A stretch of 54,104 bases of DNA from a virus. Position 1 is the first letter of the stretch; every line of letters begins with the position of its first letter. The notes under the pieces were generated by a model. That model was not told the DNA's origin. It was given only the letters and a program-made list of their open reading frames with translations, and made no database searches. The stretch is from positions 1-54,104 of IMG/VR virus record IMGVR_UViG_3300025168_000116; one strand, given 5' to 3'. Position numbers and translations under genes: made by a program. Positions 26,901 through 34,588 of this stretch are shown here, one piece after another.

Positions 26901-29900
26901 ATCTAAAGAATATAAAGAACCTAAGACAGAAGAAATAACTGTAGAAGACAAAAGTGTTGTTACACCAGAAACATTTGAAGTAAAGTCAAAAGAGGGAGAG
27001 GGTTCTAAGACTATTGAGGTTATTAAGAATGAAGATGGTAGTAGAAGTATTTCTCAAAAAGTAGATGGTAAAGAAGTGTCTTCAGACAATATACCAAAAG
27101 AAAATACTGTAGATACACAAAAGTATATAGAAGGAACATTTGGAGAAATACTACCTAAAGCTAAGGAAACTACAGAAGTTAAGAAAGATGTTCAGCCTGT
27201 TCAGCCTCTTAAAACTAAAAAACCTGTAAGTAAAAAACCAATTGGTATTGAAGCTATTGAAAAGTTTGATAAGTTAAAATCAGAAGGTGTTAGTACAGAA
27301 AACATAGTAAGAGAACTAACTAAAGGAAACTATAGCGAGAGGGTAATTAAGAAAACACTAGATAATGCTGGTATTGAGTACAGCTCTAGGTTAAAAACTC
27401 AAGTAGAGTTGTCTAAATTAAAGGATCAATTAACTACTGAAGGTAGAGGGGCTGAGAAAGGATTGGAATTAAACAAGGAGACAGTCGATAGAATAGCTAA
27501 GGTTGTAGATAGGGTAGCTAAAGAAGTTAAAAATATAGATCAAAAATTTTCTATAAAAGCTAAAGAAGCTAAACAACTATTAAAAGGATCAGCTAGAAAA
27601 GATTTAACTATAGATAAGGCTGATGAGATTGTAAAAGATATGACTAAAGCTCTTGAAAAAATAGGTCAAGAAAGCTTAATAAAAGGAATTAATAAAACCA
27701 TTAAAGATTCTAAAAGTAAAGATAAATCAAAAAAAGAAATTAAGTTTTCACCAGAGTCTCAAAAAGCCTTAGATGTTGTTAGAGATATGATTGAGGGTGT
27801 AGATTTAAATAAAGCTACTTATGAGCAAGTTAAAAACATATCTGAGTATGTAAAAGAAATCAAAACCAAAGGTAAAGCAGATAAGGCATTAACAGACAAA
27901 GTATTAAGAGCTGAGAAATCTATAGTAGAAGGCACATCATTAGAGTCTTTATATAAAGATGCTAAGTCAACTGAATTAAAAACAAAAGAAGAGGTAGAAA
28001 AATTTTTAAATAAAGAAACATTTGTTTTATTAGATGGAAAAAGAGTAGATGCTGATTTTATAAAAGATAACCCAGGTACAGACTACACTAATGCTAAAGG
28101 ATATGAAAAGCTATCAGTAACTACAGTGAACAACTTAATAGGGACTAAAGAAAATAAGACTAACAAGCAAGGCATATTAAGCAAACAGTATTGGTTAGGT
28201 GGATTAATAAAAAAAATTGGAGGTCTAAACCCTCTTAAGGCTACTGCTAATGTAGAGACAATATTAGGCAGACTTAAAAAAGGAGAAAGTAATGAGTTTA
28301 AAAAACAAATAGATGACATATCTACTTCTTTAACTAGAGAAGCAGATTATCAAGTAGAGCAAAGACAAGAGCAATCAAAGAAAAAAACAGATAAAATATT
28401 TAAAGACTCTTTCGGTTCCACATCTAAAGGTAATAGACTGTTAAATAAAATAGTACCAAAAGAAATATTTAAAAGACAAAAGGGGTTAACAGAAAAAGAA
28501 TCTATAGGTGTTAAAGCCACAAATGGTGTAGCTGTAGATATATATATAACTGGAGAAGTCTTTAAAAGAAGAGCTGAAAAATTAAGACAAGAAGCTAAAA
28601 ACAAAAATCAAAAAAAGAAAGAAACTGCTGAAAAAAAAGCCAATGATTTAGATAATATATTGGAAACATCAGGGGTTAATGAAAAAGTATTAAAAGATTA
28701 TATAGAGTCCAATAAACAATTAAAAGATTTTGCTGATAAAACTTTAGAGTTTTACAAAGAGATGGGAGATAGTTTTGAACAAACAGCTATAGACGCAACT
28801 GGGAAGCCTTTTTTAAATCCTGACTACTACCCTATATACAGAGAATCAGCTAAGGAAGAAAAGACACAAACTGTAGAAGAAAGAAGTGATGCTGGTGAGT
28901 TTGCTCAAAGAAGCGCTATGGTGGATAGACTAAAAGATGCTGATCCTTATTTATCAGATAATTTAGATATTAATACAGATGTAAGAGATAAAATGAAGGA
29001 CTACGTGGATCAAATGAGTCATGCAGAATCTTACATTCCTATATCTCAAAAAATAAACCAAGTCATAAATGCCGCGACAAAGGGTAAGATTATAAAAAAA
29101 ATTGGTAAAGAAAATTACGAAAACTTAATGGATAATCTTGACGCTATTATAGATGTAAACTATAACAAGTCTCACGATCAAATGAAATTTTTGCAGAAAA
29201 TAAACAGACTAGGGGTTGTGATAACATTAGCCGCTAAACCAGCTAACTTAATAAAGCAAATAACATCTGCTACTCACTGGGGGTATGCTGGATTAAAAGA
29301 TGGAATAACTACAGCAGAGGTTTGGTCTCCACTAGCTGAAATACCATTTAACAAGGAGTATAGAAAAGTTGCTTATGATGTAGTAACGAGTCCGTATGTA
29401 AGAAACAGAATAAGAAAAAGCGATATAGATCCAGTGCTTAAAAAAGATTTACTAGACATTAGAAATCAACCACTAGAAGCCGCATGGAGGAGAATAGAGC
29501 AGTTGGCAATGTCTCCAATAACATTAGGGGATATAGGTGGTGTTTTAGGGGGTGGTGTTCCTTACAGCGTAGCTAAATACAAGAAAATAAAGACTACTCC
29601 AAAGGGAGAGTTTGATGTTAAAGCTTTTGAAGAGGCTTACAAAAGATTCAGAGAAGAATCAAGTACAGCACAGCAATCAGGTAAAGCATTTACAACAGGT
29701 AAACAGCAAAGAACCGCAATAGGAAAATTACTAACTACTTACAAAACATCCCAAACTCAAGCCTTAAATAAAACTATGCAGGGATGGTTAGAAATGACGG
29801 ATAAAACAAATACTACAGCTCAAAGGAGAAAAGGATTTTTCAAGTGGCAAAAATTTATGAGAGCATCATTGCTGTTTCAAGCTGTTGGAACAGGAGCTGC

Positions 29901-30504
29901 TTATAGTTATATATTTGGTGGAGCAGATGAAGAAGATATGATTGAGCAGCAATTATTTGATACGACTGTAGAAACTATGAATGCTAATTTCCAAGGTATG
30001 GGTGCTGCTGGATATGTACCTATGTTAGTTACTAATTTTTTAGGAGGTAAGAATATGGAGTGGAATTTACCACCTGTTGTGGCAAAAACTTCTGAAGCTC
30101 TTCAAGGTATTGAAAAGTACGCTTCTATACTTAATAAAGATTATGACGAATTAACAGATACTGAAAAAGAACAATACGATAAAATGTTTGTTAACAAAAA
30201 TATAGATAAGATAATAAAATCATTAGACCCAAGTAATGAAGATCAGGATTTTGTAAAATTATTATTTAGTGGCAAAGATAAAAACTATAGAAACCCTTTA
30301 TACGAGATGTTGATAAAAGGTGAAGATTTTAAAAGGGATAAATATATAAAAATAAAAGTTACTCCTAAAGAAAAAGATAAGGAAGATAAATCTGATGGTG
30401 AATTTAAAAAGGTAAGACCACAGTTTGGATCAAGTGGTGGATTTAAAAAAGTCACACCGCAGATTGGATCTACAGGTTTCGAGAAAATAACCCCAGGCTC
30501 TTAA
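23983..30504 (+). CDS. Giant internal virion / ejection protein
   Basis: At 2173 residues this is the largest protein. Its N-terminus has two copies of a 20-residue unit (SHLTEEKLTSSDFDTWKKNF at 11-30 and SHLTSRQLTSSDINTWKKNL at 42-61). Long Lys/Glu coiled-coil stretches occupy most of residues 190-1250 and 1390-1600. A Gly/Ala-rich, weakly hydrophobic section lies around 500-640. The C-terminal quarter is more globular, and the last 30 residues repeat FKKVRPQFGSSG / FKKVTPQIGSTG / FEKITPGS. It replaces a tape measure and is probably ejected with the DNA. I found no transglycosylase motif. The 3' end overlaps the convergent gene by 4 bases, with no terminator between. Confidence 0.78.
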   Translation: MDDKRLNNIWSHLTEEKLTSSDFDTWKKNFTESETIQENIHSHLTSRQLTSSDINTWKKNLGFFLPQDKEDLVSNTKEVTITSASDEVQAPQLSASSNSSEPLPDAFEFPTTVTPGIVPTKEKEGIVSDEDLERIKQETVISFKDKEGNIVGERKGGLTDREGKYYQDKNISEFGRGLMKDDRDVEDIEADQKKSELKQKVEDVDKSIYDINLEMSGLLNQRIGKEVVKLKPKQLKGQEKLDYEKLLKRKEQSKKDLIQAKKDFTDYKPKGYEEVRIYDISTGKYVDGLNQVSDEGKKLLEERDEKINKYQGSDLESLKEFKNESYYRLLNIAKRVKDGKNAVADDRYTLQKIAEGMESLIPLGGVQQSSFVDVVEMFPDPEDKQFKEGFPNYTIKSSHPLAQEYNAALNDFYALNTAVDLNRNQALSGSEYDNSWKSGAQFVEGFGQMFYGPGAGFDSYKTSVKKPFVDAIQNIGLEGEEVAKMEEAIETTWGEETATIGGNIAGMVTQMAGPNKLLALTKIPKLLQAGNVLTKAKYGKWAAAPYSILQHGGTEAGKFYLTGKMYNNEEYYDPELGFAFGALTPVAQAGSVLLSKVPGAQIIDATLTNAMPNIYKGGKYIGSKSAQATGGVGIAYGAEIADKVVAKGHELGESWDEVIYGKTEANPEGVDPIRKASTLWAVMFASGLAQKPQNKPLHDQLTKDLVDAKYKEVNSKVLEKAEQIEKSGTKEEKSELKKARENADFNVQLKGIKTQIEEIQRSESEAANQTDALKSIMDQVIKRPKKPPGEPGGAGDVVLSKDQLSALDKAGPIQLKNMELIIKKSVKGGSITPEQGQSVINEITNVKNISRKINVENTNKSSAIEELYLEKQKLESELPSESNIINGGKETAKAEANKKRIEEIDGEIKKIAETPESTTDLLTDLIGNPKRQEQTIRNEQWRKENPELVKEIANKTDLINGEGKTIDKALEELSKEYKEPKTEEITVEDKSVVTPETFEVKSKEGEGSKTIEVIKNEDGSRSISQKVDGKEVSSDNIPKENTVDTQKYIEGTFGEILPKAKETTEVKKDVQPVQPLKTKKPVSKKPIGIEAIEKFDKLKSEGVSTENIVRELTKGNYSERVIKKTLDNAGIEYSSRLKTQVELSKLKDQLTTEGRGAEKGLELNKETVDRIAKVVDRVAKEVKNIDQKFSIKAKEAKQLLKGSARKDLTIDKADEIVKDMTKALEKIGQESLIKGINKTIKDSKSKDKSKKEIKFSPESQKALDVVRDMIEGVDLNKATYEQVKNISEYVKEIKTKGKADKALTDKVLRAEKSIVEGTSLESLYKDAKSTELKTKEEVEKFLNKETFVLLDGKRVDADFIKDNPGTDYTNAKGYEKLSVTTVNNLIGTKENKTNKQGILSKQYWLGGLIKKIGGLNPLKATANVETILGRLKKGESNEFKKQIDDISTSLTREADYQVEQRQEQSKKKTDKIFKDSFGSTSKGNRLLNKIVPKEIFKRQKGLTEKESIGVKATNGVAVDIYITGEVFKRRAEKLRQEAKNKNQKKKETAEKKANDLDNILETSGVNEKVLKDYIESNKQLKDFADKTLEFYKEMGDSFEQTAIDATGKPFLNPDYYPIYRESAKEEKTQTVEERSDAGEFAQRSAMVDRLKDADPYLSDNLDINTDVRDKMKDYVDQMSHAESYIPISQKINQVINAATKGKIIKKIGKENYENLMDNLDAIIDVNYNKSHDQMKFLQKINRLGVVITLAAKPANLIKQITSATHWGYAGLKDGITTAEVWSPLAEIPFNKEYRKVAYDVVTSPYVRNRIRKSDIDPVLKKDLLDIRNQPLEAAWRRIEQLAMSPITLGDIGGVLGGGVPYSVAKYKKIKTTPKGEFDVKAFEEAYKRFREESSTAQQSGKAFTTGKQQRTAIGKLLTTYKTSQTQALNKTMQGWLEMTDKTNTTAQRRKGFFKWQKFMRASLLFQAVGTGAAYSYIFGGADEEDMIEQQLFDTTVETMNANFQGMGAAGYVPMLVTNFLGGKNMEWNLPPVVAKTSEALQGIEKYASILNKDYDELTDTEKEQYDKMFVNKNIDKIIKSLDPSNEDQDFVKLLFSGKDKNYRNPLYEMLIKGEDFKRDKYIKIKVTPKEKDKEDKSDGEFKKVRPQFGSSGGFKKVTPQIGSTGFEKITPGS

Positions 30505-31616
30505 AATAAATGTGTTAATCTAGCGCATTGTCCATGCTTCTTATGATGTATGAATCCCTCCACAGCCTTAGGTGCTCCCATATATCCTTTCTTGGAATGC
30601 CATGCGTCTGCCCCTGATGGTGAACGAAGTGACTCACAAGTTACCCCTATGTAATCCTTAGATGTTTTATGGTGTACGTGATGTAAATAAACATACCTGT
30701 GTTCAGTCTTAGCCCAATCTTCCTTAGCTTCGTGTGCCATAAGTAATGGTAAGTCAGCTTGCTTTGCACCGTCTCCATGACTAGTAGCAATTAAATTTTC
30801 CCCATACTTGTAATACTTTCTATGTCTTATCGAGGTATCAAAAGTAATCTCCTTACAATTTCTAAACCAAGAACTAATAACATCTGCTAACATAAAACCA
30901 GAAACATAGTCGTGGTTACTTGGGTTAAATGTAAAGTGAACTGGAGCTACCGCAATCAGCATCTCTAAACATTCTATATATAATTTCTTAGCATTTAAGA
31001 AAGCCTCATACCACATACTATCCATGTTCTGTGGCGTACCCGAAGTAGTATTATTACCAGGAGTATCTACATGTAGAATATCGTTACCACCAACGAATAA
31101 TATTTGATCTATATTAAATCCTACTGACTTATCTAAAAGTCCTTGTACGCCCTCTTTAACACGCCTCACAGCGATGCTAGTGTTATACTCCTCTCCCTCA
31201 ACAGCTTTAGCTAACTTTCCTATATGTACATCAGCTGGATCAACTACCAATAAGTGGCCCTCTCTTACCTTCTCTCTTTTAATCTCAGGATACATTGGAG
31301 AATACTCCATCATCTCCTTTATTAAATCCTCTCTAACATCTTCATAGGTTGGTTTAGCGGAACCCTTAGCCATTATACTAAAGTGTTTACCCTTATACCA
31401 ATAGCTAGAAACAGAATCTATATCTATACCTACGCTCTTGCACTCATTAAATATCGCTGGGTTTCTTTGTTTTTTAACTTGTCTACCTATTCTTTTTCTT
31501 ATAGCATTTACACTATCTGGTAGATCGTATATGTCTTTGATATACTTAGCACAAGATGTGTAACTCTTACCCTTCAAGTTAACCAACTCCAAGGCATGTT
31601 TCATATATTGCTTCAT
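30501..31616 (-). CDS. Calcineurin-like metallophosphoesterase
   Basis: A 371-residue protein with the full two-metal site: DVH (D129, H131), GGND (176-179), NPSNHD in place of the usual GNHD (N234, H235, D236), SHGDG (H280, D282) and HHVHH (312-316). Residues 1-60 are basic and helical and could bind nucleic acid. Such phage enzymes are usually called DNA-repair or nuclease-type phosphoesterases; the substrate is unknown. It is the last gene of the minus-strand early region and converges on the giant virion protein. Confidence 0.88.
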   Translation of the reverse strand: MKQYMKHALELVNLKGKSYTSCAKYIKDIYDLPDSVNAIRKRIGRQVKKQRNPAIFNECKSVGIDIDSVSSYWYKGKHFSIMAKGSAKPTYEDVREDLIKEMMEYSPMYPEIKREKVREGHLLVVDPADVHIGKLAKAVEGEEYNTSIAVRRVKEGVQGLLDKSVGFNIDQILFVGGNDILHVDTPGNNTTSGTPQNMDSMWYEAFLNAKKLYIECLEMLIAVAPVHFTFNPSNHDYVSGFMLADVISSWFRNCKEITFDTSIRHRKYYKYGENLIATSHGDGAKQADLPLLMAHEAKEDWAKTEHRYVYLHHVHHKTSKDYIGVTCESLRSPSGADAWHSKKGYMGAPKAVEGFIHHKKHGQCARLTHLF

Positions 31617-31786
31617 TTCGTTTTTAGTTCAAGTAAAACATCAATTAAAGAATCAACTGATCTTTGTAGGTCTGGATTTTCTTGATCCATTAAAGCCTCG
31701 TATATATCATCAGCGTGATTATGTATCTGATTTGTTACAAAATTGATGTAAGTTATTGTGTTTGAGTTATTTGATTTTACTGACAT
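31613..31786 (-). CDS. Small hypothetical protein (57 aa)
   Basis: I choose the ATG at 31786, preceded by the leader TTAAATCAA, rather than an upstream in-frame start within that leader. The product (MSVKSNNSNTITYINFVTNQ...) is helical, with an acidic middle DDIYEALMDQENPD, and overlaps the phosphoesterase start by 4 bases. Function unknown. Confidence 0.6.
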   Translation of the reverse strand: MSVKSNNSNTITYINFVTNQIHNHADDIYEALMDQENPDLQRSVDSLIDVLLELKTK

Positions 31787-31817
31787 TTGATTTAATTTTA
31801 GCGAAAGAATTTTCATT

Positions 31818-31837
31818 ACCACTTATTTATAAGTGGT
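31818..31837 (-). repeat. Perfect 8-bp inverted repeat between small early genes
   Basis: ACCACTTA (31818-31825) and TAAGTGGT (31830-31837) flank a TTTA loop. There is no T-run on either side, so it is not a standard terminator; it may be an RNA-processing or mRNA-stability hairpin, or an operator. Confidence 0.4.
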
Positions 31838-31859
31838 TTAGAAACAGTTTAACTATTAG

Positions 31860-32042
31860 TTATTCTATCTCTACAAGGTTTTTAATATCTACTTTAAACA
31901 AACCTTTTCTTTCTTGTTTACTAAAGCTAACTAAAGCATAGTTACTTGTAAGGTTTTTTATGTAGATTTTTTTGCCGTTGTATGACAATCTTTTCTTCAT
32001 TATTTCTGTGTTTATATTATTTAGTTTATTTAAAAAATCCAT
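31860..32042 (-). CDS. Small hypothetical protein (60 aa)
   Basis: MDFLNKLNNINTEIMKKRLS followed by a beta-type part (GKKIYIKNLTSNYALVSFSK). The ATG at 32042 sits in a TAATG overlap with the upstream stop and after the leader CACAATTAAATTA, so it is preferred over the in-frame start further upstream. Function unknown. Confidence 0.6.
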   Translation of the reverse strand: MDFLNKLNNINTEIMKKRLSYNGKKIYIKNLTSNYALVSFSKQERKGLFKVDIKNLVEIE

Positions 32043-32263
32043 TAATTTAATTGTGTTAAAAGTTTTACATACCACTCTTCATCATCCATAGGCTCTCCTT
32101 CGCCCAATAATCTATCTACGTCATCATCTATTATATAAATGTTATTTAGAAACGCATCAAGAACATCGTCTTCTGAACACTTGTATAAAGATTTTATTGT
32201 ATCAACAGGCATCCCTCTTTTAATCATCTCTGGTATGTTTTCTAACTGATCTTCTGTTAACAT
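32042..32263 (-). CDS. Small acidic helical protein (73 aa)
   Basis: MLTEDQLENIPEMIKRGMPVDTIKSLYKCSEDDVLDAFLNN: the first half reads like a helix-turn-helix (IPEMIKRGMPVDTIKSLYKCSEDDVLDAF, split here by eye), as in small DNA-binding or anti-host proteins. The second half is very acidic (IIDDDVDRLLGEGEPMDDEEW). It overlaps the gene upstream by 7 bases. HTH assignment is tentative. Confidence 0.65.
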   Translation of the reverse strand: MLTEDQLENIPEMIKRGMPVDTIKSLYKCSEDDVLDAFLNNIYIIDDDVDRLLGEGEPMDDEEWYVKLLTQLN

Positions 32264-32574
32264 ATTAAACGTATTTTATTTTTATTAGCTTTAAAAATAT
32301 TACCATCTAGTATTAAGTCTAAGTACTTATCAACGTCAATTTTTTTATAATCAAATATAATATACTCCCCAGTGTGTATACAAGATGCTTGTATCTGTAG
32401 GTATATATCTTCATCTTCTTCGTCCTTAATAATTAACCCTAAAGTTGTTAGCTGAATTAAATCATTGTCAATCATTTCAATACTATCAAACAACATATTA
32501 GAGAAGTGTTCACTCTCATAGTTTAGTTTTAGCATCACGTCTGAAGACATAGAAACTATGTTATTCTTTTCCAT
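32257..32574 (-). CDS. Hypothetical protein (105 aa)
   Basis: The start at 32574 (MEKNNIVSMSS) lies inside the end of the VRR-NUC gene, a 14-base overlap, and is preferred over a start nine codons further upstream. The protein has strands around YLQIQASCIHTGEYIIFDYK and an acidic IKDEEDEDI. No family recognised; position suggests co-expression with the nuclease. Confidence 0.65.
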   Translation of the reverse strand: MEKNNIVSMSSDVMLKLNYESEHFSNMLFDSIEMIDNDLIQLTTLGLIIKDEEDEDIYLQIQASCIHTGEYIIFDYKKIDVDKYLDLILDGNIFKANKNKIRLIC

Positions 32575-32803
32575 ATACTTCTGTGTTAAACCCATTGTCA
32601 CTTAGTTCTTTTAATCTATACTCTTGCAACTTAGACAGTCTTCCTGTTTTAGTTTTTATTTCCGAGAACAAAACGTTCTCTCCTGGTTTAACCGCTATAA
32701 GATCTGGTATCCCATTCTTATTGGTCTTCATTAATTTAATTACATAATACCCTTCCGCCTCTAGCTCCTTGATTCTTTTTCTTTGAATGTCTTGCTCTTT
32801 CAA
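32561..32803 (-). CDS. VRR-NUC domain nuclease, TTG start
   Basis: An 80-residue stand-alone VRR-NUC (PD-(D/E)XK-like) nuclease. The active-site pattern is visible: GIPDLIAV (D34), FSEIKTKTGRLSKLQ (E48, K50, Q60). Such mini-nucleases are common in phages and are thought to act on branched DNA. The only start giving the complete N-terminus (MKEQDIQRKR) is a TTG at 32803, five bases after a -7 box TAACTTTG, so the mRNA is near-leaderless. The next ATG is at residue 25 and would remove part of the fold. Confidence 0.85.
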   Translation of the reverse strand: MKEQDIQRKRIKELEAEGYYVIKLMKTNKNGIPDLIAVKPGENVLFSEIKTKTGRLSKLQEYRLKELSDNGFNTEVYGKE

Positions 32804-32808
32804 TGCTA

Positions 32809-32816
32809 CAAAGTTA
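32809..32816 (-). promoter_or_regulatory. -7 box TAACTTTG for the nuclease and downstream early genes
   Basis: Read on the minus strand, TAACTTTG is followed by TAGCA and the TTG start at 32803. A run of ten T precedes the box, which may be the tail of a terminator for the gene at 32892, although I find no strong stem. Confidence 0.5.
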
Positions 32817-32891
32817 AAAAAAAAACAGCGAACTTAGTAAGGTGTCTATTACTCGTGAATATATTAAGTGAATAACGCAACTGCAATTTAT

Positions 32892-33143
32892 TTAATAATT
32901 AGTTTTTAACAAGTCCCAACACCATATAGGTGTTTTTTCTCCTACATACCCACCGCTTACATTGTAAGTAAAGTATTCTATAGCATCAGTGTAGTCCATA
33001 TCTTCTTTTAATATTTCTATACATTTAGAGACTGAATATATAAGTCTCATCTCGGTTTCATCAACACCTATTAAAGCATCATCAAATCCATCGGCTATTA
33101 AGAATTCTTCTTCATAATAGTTTTCAATTATTTCCTTTAACAT
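32892..33143 (-). CDS. Conserved small phage protein
   Basis: An 83-residue protein with FDDALIGVDETEMRLIYSVS, KCIEIL and YFTYNVSGGYVGEKTPIW. I recognise this pattern as a small protein found in many marine phages, of unknown function. It overlaps the end of the SNF2-type helicase gene by 20 bases, so translation is coupled. Acidic, soluble. Confidence 0.78.
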   Translation of the reverse strand: MLKEIIENYYEEEFLIADGFDDALIGVDETEMRLIYSVSKCIEILKEDMDYTDAIEYFTYNVSGGYVGEKTPIWCWDLLKTNY

Positions 33144-34365
33144 AGTCTTTTTTAAAATGTGTTATTGTATAATTCTTTTTACCCTGTACTGCCTTGTATA
33201 TCTTCTTCTCTATACCGCCTCTACTAAATACCCAATACACCTTGTTGTATCTCCTGTTCTTGGTGGTCATTCTATCTCTACTCTGCCAGTAACTAGTAGC
33301 ACTGAAGTCAATGTTGTAGTAAACAATATACTTAGCCTTGCGAAGTGATATCCCTTCTCTACCGCTAACTATTTGTAGAGCTATAGTTTTTTCAGAGTTA
33401 TCAAACTCATCTATATCTGTAGTTAAGTCATCACCAAACTCTTCCTTGAGTGCTTTTAACTCAGCAGTAAACTTATAAAAGATGGCTATCTTCTCACCCT
33501 TAAACTTATTCTTTATAAACCTAGCCTTTGAATCATCTATTACCATAGAGTTTCCGCTTTCAAACTTAACAGTACCACTATGTATTTGATGTAACTTCAT
33601 CATTAGCTTTACAGATGTGTCTGCTAATATCACCTCCTCTTTACCCTCCACTACTAAGTTAGCTTCTAATCTTTCACATAGTCTATAAGTACTTGGCTTC
33701 ATATCAACATATAAAACATCCTCTTCTATTTCTGACATAAAACCAGCCTGCTTCTGTGTATACGATATCATATACGGTTTTATTACACCCATTATCTTTT
33801 CCATCAAACCATTTGAGTAATCATTAACTACATTGCCACCAATCCTTCTTTGTGATACATTAACGTATTGTGTAGCAAACTTATAGAAGTTTTTAAATTG
33901 ATTAAACGGATTATTTCTGTGTCCATATACCTGGTGGTATATCTGTGAGAAACTCTCAGGTGTTGGTGTACCAGACATTAATATCATTCTAGGTATTATC
34001 ATATTGCTTAATATATTCCTAACATCCTTAGCTCTTTTACTTGGCTTAGGAAAAGCACCCATTGAATGAGCCTCATCACATATAACTAAATCAGGATCAG
34101 ACATAGTTCTTTTATGTAAACTCTCATAGTTTATAACCTCTAACTTAAACTTAGGATTTAATAAAGCATAATCATTCTCAATAGAATATATTGCCTTCTT
34201 CTTTGTTATAAACAAAACACTACTAGCCCCGATCTTTTGAGCTATACCAAGGCTAGTAAGCGTTTTCCCCGTCCTGACTTCCATGGATAAATAGACTAAC
34301 CCAGTGTCAGACAACTTCTTAGACCCAATATTAATTATACTTTTTTGGTAATCTCTAAACTCCAT
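33124..34365 (-). CDS. SNF2/DEAH-box superfamily 2 helicase
   Basis: A compact 413-residue SF2 helicase. Q-like FRDYQKSI at 3-10, motif I EVRTGKT (K34), motif II DEAH (97-100), motif III SGTPTPES (131-138), and motif VI QSRDRMTTKNR near 370. It would translocate on DNA and may remodel recombination or replication intermediates, given its neighbours (VRR-NUC nuclease, primase-helicase). It overlaps the upstream gene by 11 bases. Confidence 0.9.
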   Translation of the reverse strand: MEFRDYQKSIINIGSKKLSDTGLVYLSMEVRTGKTLTSLGIAQKIGASSVLFITKKKAIYSIENDYALLNPKFKLEVINYESLHKRTMSDPDLVICDEAHSMGAFPKPSKRAKDVRNILSNMIIPRMILMSGTPTPESFSQIYHQVYGHRNNPFNQFKNFYKFATQYVNVSQRRIGGNVVNDYSNGLMEKIMGVIKPYMISYTQKQAGFMSEIEEDVLYVDMKPSTYRLCERLEANLVVEGKEEVILADTSVKLMMKLHQIHSGTVKFESGNSMVIDDSKARFIKNKFKGEKIAIFYKFTAELKALKEEFGDDLTTDIDEFDNSEKTIALQIVSGREGISLRKAKYIVYYNIDFSATSYWQSRDRMTTKNRRYNKVYWVFSRGGIEKKIYKAVQGKKNYTITHFKKDYVKGNN

Positions 34366-34588
34366 CTCTTTTATTTTTTACATCAGAACATTTTTCGTAT
34401 TCTTCTGTGGTTTCAAAATATGAAATTATAAAATCAAGGTCATCATCTGTTATACTATCATCTACATCGTGAATAAACATAGGGTAATCTCCTTGTATTA
34501 TATTTTCGTAAGTATCTATCTCCATATATAAAGCGTAAGTATTTCTTATTGCTATATCTATAGCTTCATCTAAATTTAATTCATCCAT
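34355..34588 (-). CDS. Small acidic protein (77 aa)
   Basis: MDELNLDEAIDIAIRNTYAL... with a run of acidic residues (DVDDSITDDDLDFI). It sits between the helicase and the primase-helicase, starting at the very base where the latter's stop ends. Strong negative charge could mimic DNA, but that is a guess; no family recognised. Confidence 0.7.
   Translation of the reverse strand: MDELNLDEAIDIAIRNTYALYMEIDTYENIIQGDYPMFIHDVDDSITDDDLDFIISYFETTEEYEKCSDVKNKRDGV

Noticed and set aside
26421-26951. Long antisense open frame (176 codons) inside the giant internal protein
   Set aside because: Product is Ser/Leu/Phe-rich in the manner of a shadow of a Lys/Glu-rich gene; no promoter or leader.
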